Source: Crocinitomicaceae bacterium (GTDB lineage Bacteria > Bacteroidota > Bacteroidia > Flavobacteriales_D > Crocinitomicaceae). Taken from it: a DNA stretch of 64,000 bases. The notes below the pieces were generated by a model that was not told the origin of the DNA, ran no database searches, and saw only the letters and a program-made list of their open reading frames with translations. Shown one piece after another: positions 36,084 through 44,083 of this stretch (position 1 is the first letter of the stretch; every line of letters begins with the position of its first letter). The stretch lies in assembly GCA_024643725.1 (NCBI GenBank), contig JAHEMJ010000007.1:1-64000 (forward strand). Direction: 5' to 3'. A program made the position numbers and the translations under genes.

Positions 36084-37312
36084 TTGTAGTTTAATGAAAT
36101 TCCGGGTGCCAATGCAATGGTACGAAAAGTTCCATTCAATTGTGACTCCATGTTTTTATCCGTTCTTGTCAATTTCGTAGCATAAAAAGAAGCATCCAAA
36201 GAAAAATGTGCATTGAAAAGATAGCTCATTCCGAATGTCCCATAAAGGCGATTAGCATCAGGGGTTTCTGGTGTAACGAATCCAGATTGAACAGGGGTGA
36301 AGCCAAATCCACCACCACAACGAATAACGAGTTTTGAGTTTGGCGAGTAGGATGCACCGCCACGAAAGGCGAAAATGCTTTTGTAATTCCGAGCAGATTT
36401 TGTGTCCGAAAGTGAACTTGTATTTTGTGCATAATCAAAGGCGAGTGTATCGTAAGCCTTCCAATCGACATGATTGATGTCCAAAACAAATTTCCATTTG
36501 TCCGAAGGCTCAAATGACATTCCCACAGTTAAAACGCTTGGTAAGGGCAACGCGGCAGAAAAGGGACCATTAGGAAAATTACTAGCCAATGAACTAGGAA
36601 CTGAAAAGCTTGCTTGTCCGTCGGAAACTGCCATCGATACTTTAGAGCGATAGGTTGCGCCAATGGAGAAACGGTGATTGACCTGATAAAGAACACCAAG
36701 GTTGTAACCAAATCCAAGTGCTTTTCCGGCGAGTTCTGCGTGACCGTAATTTCCTAGGCTATCTTGCACCGGAATGTCTTTTTGTAGGTTCACGCTTCCA
36801 TGACTTAGAACAAATCCACCTCCAATTCCAAAACGTTCACTGATTCGGTATGAAAATGTTGGTTGGATGAAAATTGCTTTTAAAGAAAGCCTTGTTAAGG
36901 CAAAGCGACCGATCCAATTTGGCTCCCATTGCACGGTACTTCCGAACGGAGTGTAAATGGCTAATCCTGCGCTCAACGGTTCTAACTTATTTTTGAAGCG
37001 GTACAAACCATAGGCGGAAAAAGGCGTTCCAACCGGATTTTGTGTCGTAAACGTTTGCTGCGTCGCAGAATCTGTATAATGCACCGTGGCAAAAATAGGA
37101 GTTGTTGCTAAGTTGATTTCTGATTTATTTGCAAATGCGGCTGCTCCAGGATTAAAAAATAACGTGGATGCATCTGTATAAAGTGCGGTACCTGCGCAAC
37201 CCATTCCTTGTTGTTTTTGTCCTTGAAAATTCACTTGAAATCCTTGTCCATACGCGTATACAGCGCAGAGAATAGTCAACGACAAAGTAAGAATATTTGT
37301 TAAAGATTTCAC
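36077..37312 (-). CDS. FadL/OmpP1/TodX-type hydrophobic-compound porin
   Basis: A 411-residue outer-membrane protein. It starts with GTG (signal peptide follows at once). QGMGCAGTALYTDASTLFFNPGAAAF is the typical N-terminal plug region (read NPGAAAF), with GFGYNLGVLYQVNHRFSIGATYRSKV-type strands. FadL porins take up fatty acids and aromatics. It starts the minus-strand run with an SGNH lipoprotein, an esterase and a copper/heme protein, so uptake of hydrolysis products is plausible. Confidence 0.88.
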   Translation of the reverse strand: MKSLTNILTLSLTILCAVYAYGQGFQVNFQGQKQQGMGCAGTALYTDASTLFFNPGAAAFANKSEINLATTPIFATVHYTDSATQQTFTTQNPVGTPFSAYGLYRFKNKLEPLSAGLAIYTPFGSTVQWEPNWIGRFALTRLSLKAIFIQPTFSYRISERFGIGGGFVLSHGSVNLQKDIPVQDSLGNYGHAELAGKALGFGYNLGVLYQVNHRFSIGATYRSKVSMAVSDGQASFSVPSSLASNFPNGPFSAALPLPSVLTVGMSFEPSDKWKFVLDINHVDWKAYDTLAFDYAQNTSSLSDTKSARNYKSIFAFRGGASYSPNSKLVIRCGGGFGFTPVQSGFVTPETPDANRLYGTFGMSYLFNAHFSLDASFYATKLTRTDKNMESQLNGTFRTIALAPGISLNYKW

Positions 37313-37373
37313 TATTTACACTTGGGTTGTACCAAATATATTAAATTTAGTCGACAAAACTTAATCCTTTCAA

Positions 37374-38255
37374 ATGAAACCACTTAGACTTACTTCCATT
37401 CTTATTTTTATCCTTTCAACGTTTCAATTGTTCGCGCAGGACATGCCTGCGTATGTTCTTTACACGGGTTCGGGTAAGAAAACAACGTTTGACAAACTGG
37501 AAGATGCGACTGAAGGAAAGGAACTCATTTTGTTTGGTGAATTTCACGACAATCCAATAGCGCATTGGCTGCAACTAGAGTTGACCAAGGAACTATTTGA
37601 AGAAAATGGTTCCAAGCTTCAATTAGGATTTGAGATGTTTGAGCAGGATCAGCAGGCTTTGTTGAGTGCTTACCTGGATGGAAAATTGACCGAGAAACAA
37701 TTCAAAGATACCATGCGTCTTTGGCCCAATTACGAAACAGATTATGCACCACTGATCGAATTTGCGAAGAGCAATAAACTGTATTGTGTGGCATCGAATG
37801 TGGAAAGAAAATATGCTTCTTTGTTATTCAAAAAGGGAAGAAAAGCTTTAGATACGTTATCCTCAGCAGTGAAAGCACAGATGGCACCAATTGATTTTGT
37901 GGTTGACACGAGTTTATCACAATACCGAGAAGTTTTTTCCATGGGCGGTCATATGGGCGTGAATATGGGTATGAACATGGTGGAATCGCAAGCATTCAAG
38001 GATGCAACGATGGCTCAATTTATTTTAGCGAATCCTGGTAGACAAACAGGAACGGTACATGTGCATTTCAACGGGGCCTTTCATTCCGATTTTCATCAAG
38101 GGATATTATGGTATGTTCAACAAAAAAATCCGAATATCCGCGTGTTGACCATTTCAACAGTGACTCAAGAAGATGTTCGGAAATTGGACAAAGAAAATGT
38201 AGGTCGAGCAGACTTTATTATCTGCGTGCCGGAGTCGATGACCAGAACTCACTAG
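37374..38255 (+). CDS. ChaN-family protein
   Basis: A 293-residue exported protein of the ChaN/Tiki-like superfamily. LILFGEFHDNPIAHWLQ and LQLGFEMFEQDQQALLSAYL are the key conserved blocks, with VHFNGAFHSDF near the end. Campylobacter ChaN binds heme at the membrane. No lipobox is visible here; the signal peptide ends FAQD. Its stop codon overlaps that of the convergent xseA within CTAG. Confidence 0.88.
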   Translation: MKPLRLTSILIFILSTFQLFAQDMPAYVLYTGSGKKTTFDKLEDATEGKELILFGEFHDNPIAHWLQLELTKELFEENGSKLQLGFEMFEQDQQALLSAYLDGKLTEKQFKDTMRLWPNYETDYAPLIEFAKSNKLYCVASNVERKYASLLFKKGRKALDTLSSAVKAQMAPIDFVVDTSLSQYREVFSMGGHMGVNMGMNMVESQAFKDATMAQFILANPGRQTGTVHVHFNGAFHSDFHQGILWYVQQKNPNIRVLTISTVTQEDVRKLDKENVGRADFIICVPESMTRTH

Positions 38256-39568
38256 GAGCTTAGTTTTTTGATGGTTGAAATCACGGTTCCCTGAATCGTT
38301 TGGGTTTCTAGTTCTGCCTCTAATTCAAGTTTTGTTGTTTCATCGATGACTTTCCCATTGATTCGTGTGATGCTATATCCTCTTTTAAGTACGTGAATGG
38401 GATCAAGGAATTGTACTTTTTCCGCGTATTGCGAAAGAGCTTGTTTTTCTTTCTCGAGGATAAATTTCAATTGTGGGCTGAGCAAGCGTTTTTTATGTTC
38501 GATTTCCTGGGAAAATTGTTGAATCAAACTTCTACTTTGATGTTGCACCTGATAGTGAACATGTACGAAACGATCTTTGGCACCTTGCAAGCGTTTGTTC
38601 ACATCTTGGTGGAGCTTATTTGCCAAGGATAAAAGCAGCAATTGTTTTTGCGCTAAAAATCGTTCGCTTTGCAGTGAAATTTCCGCTTGCATTTCCGTTA
38701 ATTCTAAATCGAATTCACGAAAGGTCAAAACGAGGAATTCGGCGAGTTGGGTAGGGGTGATTGCATTTCGAAACGCAATGAGTTCCGCAACCGTTAAGTT
38801 TGTGGAATGTCCAATCCCTGTCAAGACAGGCAAAGGAAAGGTAGCGATGGCTTTACAAAGCTCAAAATTGTTGTAGCAAGTCATTCCGACTTCGGCGCCT
38901 CCACCTCGGACAAGCACCACGATATCGAATTGCTCTTTTTTCTTTTCAATTTCGGCTAACGCTTGTCGAATGGACTGTACGGCTAAGTCACCTTGTACAT
39001 ATGCTTCGAACAGCGTTGTCTCAAAAAGGTAGTGATATGGATTGGAATGAAGAACTTGGTAAAAATCAGAAAGTCCTTTACTCGCATCACCTGAAATCAC
39101 GGCTATTCGTTTTGGTAAAAGGGGGAATTCCTGCGACTGATTGGCGTTAATTAACCCTAACTTCTCCAATTTACGCAAGGATTCATCTCGTTCTCGTTGC
39201 AATTCACCAAGGGAAAACGATGGATCAATATCGAGAATTTGCAACGTGAGTCCAAAAGTTGGGTGGAAATTGATTTTCGCTAATAGCAATAATGTTTTCC
39301 CATCCTGTAGTGGTTCTTTGACAACTTGAATAAATGCTTCGTTGATGCGCTCTAGTTGTTGCTTCCAAATGGTCCCGGTGATTTGAGCCACAATCTTCCC
39401 TTCTTCCTTTTGTACGAGTTCGGGAAAGGCGTGTCCACTTGGATACCGGTTCATTTTATGCATTTCCGCTTTCACCCAATAGGTAGAAGTGTATCGATCC
39501 TCCAATGTTTTCTGGATGGATTGAACGACTTGTTTGAGGGAAAAGACCTGTTTTTCTGATTGGCTCAT
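38252..39568 (-). CDS. xseA: Exodeoxyribonuclease VII large subunit
   Basis: About 438 residues from ATG 39568 (a GTG at 39580 would add four). The N-terminal OB fold has YWVKAEMHKMNRYPSGHAFP; the catalytic core has RIAVISGDASKG, VLVRGGGAEVG and VLTGIGHSTNLTVAELIAF; the rest is coiled coil. The E. coli HETD catalytic tetrad position reads HSTN here, so an Asp is replaced by Asn. No xseB gene is in the window. It lies 43 nt after the histidine kinase gene. Confidence 0.93.
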   Translation of the reverse strand: MSQSEKQVFSLKQVVQSIQKTLEDRYTSTYWVKAEMHKMNRYPSGHAFPELVQKEEGKIVAQITGTIWKQQLERINEAFIQVVKEPLQDGKTLLLLAKINFHPTFGLTLQILDIDPSFSLGELQRERDESLRKLEKLGLINANQSQEFPLLPKRIAVISGDASKGLSDFYQVLHSNPYHYLFETTLFEAYVQGDLAVQSIRQALAEIEKKKEQFDIVVLVRGGGAEVGMTCYNNFELCKAIATFPLPVLTGIGHSTNLTVAELIAFRNAITPTQLAEFLVLTFREFDLELTEMQAEISLQSERFLAQKQLLLLSLANKLHQDVNKRLQGAKDRFVHVHYQVQHQSRSLIQQFSQEIEHKKRLLSPQLKFILEKEKQALSQYAEKVQFLDPIHVLKRGYSITRINGKVIDETTKLELEAELETQTIQGTVISTIKKLSS

Positions 39569-39611
39569 GGGAAGAAACACTGAAAAGTGAAGGTAAGCAA
39601 TTTTTTGCTAC

Positions 39612-40685
39612 TTACTTGAGAGGAATTCCTCGTGAACTCACAGGACCAGTGTTTTTACTTTTTTCGATGGAAACGACGAAAGTGGTTCCGATGCCAACGT
39701 TACTTTTTACTTGAATCGATTGTCCATGTGATTCAACGATGTGTTTGGCAATCGCCAGTCCGAGACCTGATCCACCTTCATTTCTATTTCGACTTTTTTC
39801 CACGCGGTAGAACCGTTCAAAGAGTCGAGACAAGTGATGCGGTTCGATTCCTGGTCCATCATCTTTGAATTCGATAACGAATCGTTCCTCTAAATTCAAA
39901 ATGGAAACGGTTAATGTTCCACTTTGATTTCCATAGGAAATCGCATTTGAAATGAGATTTGTAAATACTTGTCCCATTTTATTTCGATCTGCGATGACGT
40001 ATTTTGGTGTGTAGGATTTATCAAATACCAAATGGTAGTCTTTATCTTTTGCAATTAGCTCAAAAAAATCGAAGGATTCTCTAAGCAATTCGACTAAGTC
40101 AAAGGAACGAAGTTCTAAGCGCAGATCTTCCATTTCCAAACGGGTAATTTGATCAAGGTCTTCGAGAATTCCCGTTATGCGATCCGTTGATTTGGAGGCA
40201 CGTTCTAAAAAAGAACGATTGACTTGTGGATCTTCTAGTCCGCCATCAAGAAGTGTTAAGAGGTAGCCTTGAATGGAAAAGACAGGCGTTTTTAATTCAT
40301 GGGCAAGGTTTCCAAGAAACTCCTTTCTAAATTCAGCTTGTTCTTTTAATTTGGAAATTTCTGTTGTGCTATTTTTTTTCCATTCCTCCACTTCTTTTTC
40401 CGCATCTTCCATTAATGAATCGATGGATTTATTAAATCCTTGAACACTTGACTGATTGACTTGAATTGAGCGGTAGATGGTTGCTAGTCGAAATTGAATA
40501 AAACCTTTTAGCAAGAAATAAAAAACAAGGTAAGAACAGATTCCAGAGAAAATCGGAATCAATACGATAAGCGTATTAGATAAAGGAACGGCACTTACGT
40601 GCACAAGAAGGGTAAAAAAGAAGCTAAGCAGCATGTAGCCCAAACTTCCATATAAAATTAAAATACTTGGTCTTGCAGTTTTCAT
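39612..40685 (-). CDS. PhoR-like sensor histidine kinase
   Basis: A 357-residue kinase with two N-terminal membrane helices and almost no periplasmic loop. The HisKA box is LAHELKTPVFSIQGYLL; the ATPase has NLISNAISYG (N), FKDDGPGIEPHHLSRLFERFYRV (G1/F) and EGGSGLGLAIAKHIVE (G2). The tiny sensor region is like PhoR, which senses Pi through the Pst system. Its ATG overlaps the stop of the response regulator by 4 bp. Confidence 0.9.
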   Translation of the reverse strand: MKTARPSILILYGSLGYMLLSFFFTLLVHVSAVPLSNTLIVLIPIFSGICSYLVFYFLLKGFIQFRLATIYRSIQVNQSSVQGFNKSIDSLMEDAEKEVEEWKKNSTTEISKLKEQAEFRKEFLGNLAHELKTPVFSIQGYLLTLLDGGLEDPQVNRSFLERASKSTDRITGILEDLDQITRLEMEDLRLELRSFDLVELLRESFDFFELIAKDKDYHLVFDKSYTPKYVIADRNKMGQVFTNLISNAISYGNQSGTLTVSILNLEERFVIEFKDDGPGIEPHHLSRLFERFYRVEKSRNRNEGGSGLGLAIAKHIVESHGQSIQVKSNVGIGTTFVVSIEKSKNTGPVSSRGIPLK

Positions 40686-41359
40686 TTATCCTTGAAGGTA
40701 TATCCGACACCTTTTATGGTACGAATATAATCATCTCCAAGCTTTTCTCGCAATTTTCGTATGTGAACATCGATTGTTCGTTCGCCAACAACGGTTTCAT
40801 TTCCCCACACAACAGCAAGGATTTGGTCACGGTTAAAGACTTTTCCTGGACGACTAGCAAGTAGTTCGAGTAATTCAAATTCTTTCTTTGGCAAGGCGAG
40901 TGATTCACCGTTTAATTCAACCACAAAGCGATCTCTGTCAATGACAATGGATGCATCTTGTTGCGGTGTCGCTTTTTTAATGCGTCGAAGAAGGGATTCA
41001 ATTTTGCTCAATAGTAAGCGTGGCCTAATTGGTTTATTGATGTAATCATCTGCTCCAGCTTCGAATCCAGCGATTTGTGCGTAGTCTTCTGTTCGTGCAG
41101 TTAAGAAGGCAATAATCGGTTGGTTGAGGTGCAGGTCCTTACGGATGATTTGGCAGGTTTCAATTCCGTCCATCACAGGCATCATCACATCAAGTAAGAT
41201 CAAAGACGGATTGATTTGTTGCACAATGCGCAATGCTTCTTGTCCGTTGGAAGCCACGTAAACTTTAAATCCTTCCTTACGGATATTGTAAGAAAGGAAC
41301 TCCAGAATATCTGGTTCGTCATCAACGATTAAAATGGTATGTCCTTTCGAGTTTTCCAT
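40682..41359 (-). CDS. PhoB/OmpR-family response regulator
   Basis: About 225 residues. The receiver has VDDEPDILEF, phospho-acceptor Asp in LILLDVMMPVMDG, TARTEDYAQIAGFEAGADDYINKPI; the C-terminal winged helix ends IRKLREKLGDDYIRTIKGVGYTF. The start is ATG 41359; the frame upstream runs into the terminator of the preceding gene. It is followed by its kinase with a 4-bp overlap. The nearby TonB receptor and T9SS genes carry matching repeat-type operators, so they are candidate targets. Confidence 0.93.
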   Translation of the reverse strand: MENSKGHTILIVDDEPDILEFLSYNIRKEGFKVYVASNGQEALRIVQQINPSLILLDVMMPVMDGIETCQIIRKDLHLNQPIIAFLTARTEDYAQIAGFEAGADDYINKPIRPRLLLSKIESLLRRIKKATPQQDASIVIDRDRFVVELNGESLALPKKEFELLELLASRPGKVFNRDQILAVVWGNETVVGERTIDVHIRKLREKLGDDYIRTIKGVGYTFKDK

Positions 41360-41367
41360 AGGAATAG

Positions 41368-41399
41368 AAAAAAGGCTGCTGAACTTTCGCTCAGCAGCC
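41368..41399 (-). terminator. Intrinsic terminator of the large T9SS gene
   Basis: GGCTGCTGA and TCAGCAGCC form a perfect 9-bp stem with an 8-nt loop, followed by six T on the minus strand. It ends 8 nt before the response regulator ATG 41359. Confidence 0.93.
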
Positions 41400-41409
41400 A
41401 ACGTGAATA

Positions 41410-43950
41410 TTATTTTTGAATCATTAATTTTTCAGTGGCAATTCCAGATACATTGGTCATGCGTACGGTATAGAATCCAGCTGAAAGAGTTGAAACAGGG
41501 AACGATACAACGTTAGAACCAATTGTTGCGCTTGTTTGACTAAACAATACGCGACCTGTTGCATCGATTAATTCGATTGCTACTAATTCTGTTGTTTGTT
41601 CGAACGAAACAGCTACTTGTTCTGTTGCTGGATTAGGGAATACCTTCATGTTTGATGAAGTTAATTCGTTTAATCCTACGGTTACATCAACTAAGAATGT
41701 TGCTGTATCTGAACAGTTCCCATTGATTGCAGTTAAAACAACCGTATAAGTTCCGTTTACCGCATAAGCATGAGCAGGAGCTGTTGCTGATGAGTTGGTG
41801 AAATCACCGAAGTCCCAAGAGTAAGAAGTTGCTCCAGCAGAAGTATTGGTGAACGTAGCCACATTTCCAGCCAGGGTCATTGTTCCCGCTGCAGTAGGTG
41901 TTGCATTGAATGTTACTGAAATTGGAGCAGATGTTCCAACACCGTTACATGCGTTTGCATTTGTTGTGGTAACTGTAATGTTCGCTACAGTTGCTGTTAC
42001 GTCGATGCTTTGCGTTGTTGCACCTGTAGACCATAAGTAGCTATCAGATGTTGAAGCTGAAATCGTTACAGTTTCTCCGGCACACGCTTGCGTAGCAGAG
42101 GCATTGATGGTTGGAGCTGGAGCATTTGAAACGTTTACCGTTGTTGCTGCAGAAGAAGCGGAGCATCCGTTCACATCTGTCACTGTTACGGAATAAGATC
42201 CAGAAGTTGTCACAGAAATGGTTGCTGTTGTTGCTGTTGTAGACCAAACGTTTCCTGTTGATGAACTAGAGGTTAAATCAACAGAACCACCTGTACAGAA
42301 AGAAGTTGGACCATTTGCAGAAATTATTGGTGTTGCAGGTAATGCATTCACGGTTACCGTTACCATGACACGTGGACCTTCGTACCCTGCTGCATTCATT
42401 TGAGCAACATAATAGTTGAATGTACCAGCTGTGGTTGTTGATGGTGTTGGTGCAGGAATGCTTGTTCCACCGGTTGCCGTTGTGTACCAGTTAATCGTAC
42501 AATCTTGATTTCCTGTTGCCGTTAATGCATTAGCCGTAGCTCCTTGACAATAGTTAAGGGCTGTCGTTGTTATTGGAGCAGGAATGGTTACTGGGTTAAT
42601 GGATGCGTCAAGGAATGAGATATTTGACAAGGCACTTGAAGCTGTTACAGGACGAAAGTCCGGGCTTAAATACGTATTATTCACACCATAAGGAAGTGTT
42701 AAAATGTTTGCAGATGAAGCTAAAGAATCATTGTTGTTTGCTCCAAACCAAGCGGATATCCCAAATGTACTTCCTGTATTTCTTTCTACAGAGTAATTGG
42801 TAATGTATCCGGCTACTAAATTGTTTTTGTATTTCAATACTCCATTTGTAGCATTTGCCTCACAAGCGGTTCCATCGATGTGAACACCGCGCAGACCATC
42901 CATGAAAATACTGTTGTAAATTTTCAATCCAGAGTTACGACGAATACGTGCTCCTCTTCTAAATCCAGAAGCGACTGTTGCAGCAGTATTTCCTCTTAGT
43001 GGACCAACATAAGTCACATTCGAGAAAATCGCTGATGTTTGAGGTGAATTGGCAGAACCTGATGCATCGTTATCTGATTCAAATCCTTCAGAAGTTGAAA
43101 CCGTTGGATTATCTGCAATCAATGGGTCACGTACGGCCAAACAATATTGAACCAAACCAGAGAATCCATTATCTGTATCAAAATCATCATCCAAGTTACG
43201 GTAAGAAACTAAGTGACGGCAGTTTACAGTACCACCAAACCATTCGTAAGCATCGTCATTTGAAAAGGAAACTTGTACGTAATCAATGGTTGTTGCGCGT
43301 CCAATTGAACCCAAAGTCAATCCGTTGATTTCTTTATTTGGTTGGTAAACATATCCAGGGAATTCAATGCGCACATAACGAAGAATACCTGAGTTGTCAT
43401 TTGCATCTGGATTCGCTCCACCACCATACTGTGTATCAAATGTTGGCGCTAATCCTTCGATGTTTGCGATACCACCAGCATTGTTGTTGGTAGATTTTCC
43501 CATCAAAATGATTCCACCCCAGTCACCTAAAGCACGTTGTCCAGCAGGTTGGTTTGATGTGAAAACAATTGGATTTGAAGCTGTTCCATCAGCGATTAAT
43601 TTAGAACCTTGTGTAATGAATAAACCGGATCCAGCAGTATTTTTATCACCCATTACCACTGTTCCAGGTTGAATCGTTAGAGTCGCTCCATTTTTCACAT
43701 AGATTTGACCTTGAAGCAAGTAAATGTTGTTTGAAGTCCAAGTAGTGTTTGTCGTAATTGCAGCGGTCACGGTAACATTGGAACTTCCATATACGGTGTT
43801 TTGTGGATCGAAGTTTGTCCAAGTGTCGGTCCATTGAGCCGTTGGCGCAGGAGCGAATGCCCCTCTGTAATTGGTAGGCTGGAAGAAACTCTGCCCGAAT
43901 GCGATAAGACTTACATACAAGCTTAAAGCGGTTAACGTAATTTTTTTCAT
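41410..43950 (-). CDS. Large T9SS-secreted protein with beta-helix, Ig-like and PKD domains
   Basis: An 846-residue exported protein. After the signal peptide comes a right-handed beta-helix-like region (~40-420; IYVKNGATLTIQPGTVVMGD, SNPIVFTSNQPAGQRALGDWGGIILMG, LRYVRIEFPGY). Ig-like repeats follow (~450-660; SANGPTSFCTGGSVDLTS), then a PKD domain (YSWDFGDFTN ... GTYTVVLTAIN) and a type A sorting domain (MKVFPNPATEQVAVSFEQ). It is probably surface-attached. The promoter repeats match those of the TonB receptor upstream, so the two are likely made together. Confidence 0.85.
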   Translation of the reverse strand: MKKITLTALSLYVSLIAFGQSFFQPTNYRGAFAPAPTAQWTDTWTNFDPQNTVYGSSNVTVTAAITTNTTWTSNNIYLLQGQIYVKNGATLTIQPGTVVMGDKNTAGSGLFITQGSKLIADGTASNPIVFTSNQPAGQRALGDWGGIILMGKSTNNNAGGIANIEGLAPTFDTQYGGGANPDANDNSGILRYVRIEFPGYVYQPNKEINGLTLGSIGRATTIDYVQVSFSNDDAYEWFGGTVNCRHLVSYRNLDDDFDTDNGFSGLVQYCLAVRDPLIADNPTVSTSEGFESDNDASGSANSPQTSAIFSNVTYVGPLRGNTAATVASGFRRGARIRRNSGLKIYNSIFMDGLRGVHIDGTACEANATNGVLKYKNNLVAGYITNYSVERNTGSTFGISAWFGANNNDSLASSANILTLPYGVNNTYLSPDFRPVTASSALSNISFLDASINPVTIPAPITTTALNYCQGATANALTATGNQDCTINWYTTATGGTSIPAPTPSTTTAGTFNYYVAQMNAAGYEGPRVMVTVTVNALPATPIISANGPTSFCTGGSVDLTSSSSTGNVWSTTATTATISVTTSGSYSVTVTDVNGCSASSAATTVNVSNAPAPTINASATQACAGETVTISASTSDSYLWSTGATTQSIDVTATVANITVTTTNANACNGVGTSAPISVTFNATPTAAGTMTLAGNVATFTNTSAGATSYSWDFGDFTNSSATAPAHAYAVNGTYTVVLTAINGNCSDTATFLVDVTVGLNELTSSNMKVFPNPATEQVAVSFEQTTELVAIELIDATGRVLFSQTSATIGSNVVSFPVSTLSAGFYTVRMTNVSGIATEKLMIQK

Positions 43951-43972
43951 CTTTCTTAAATTTTATCTGGTA

Positions 43973-44039
43973 CAAAGTTCCGTTATCGATGTAGTCAGAG
44001 CGTTAGCGTAACCCTATGTTTACGCTAATTAATCGTTAA
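43973..44039 (-). promoter_or_regulatory. Repeat-type activator site and promoter of the T9SS gene
   Basis: Minus-strand GAACTTTG (43980-43973) is a degenerate -7 box. Exactly 20 nt upstream CTAACG starts a series at 11-bp steps: CTAACG, ATAGGG, TTAGCG, TTAACG. TTAGCGTAA/TTACGCTAA also forms an inverted repeat inside it. PhoP/PhoB-type proteins bind such 11-bp direct repeats in place of a -35 element. Confidence 0.55.
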
Positions 44040-44083
44040 GAAATCATGAAGAAAAAGCCCTAATAAAAAGCTAATGTTAAGAT

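Noticed and set aside
41360-41401. Upstream extension of the response regulator to 41401
   Set aside because: It would place the first codons inside the terminator stem of the preceding gene; ATG 41359 leads straight into the receiver domain.
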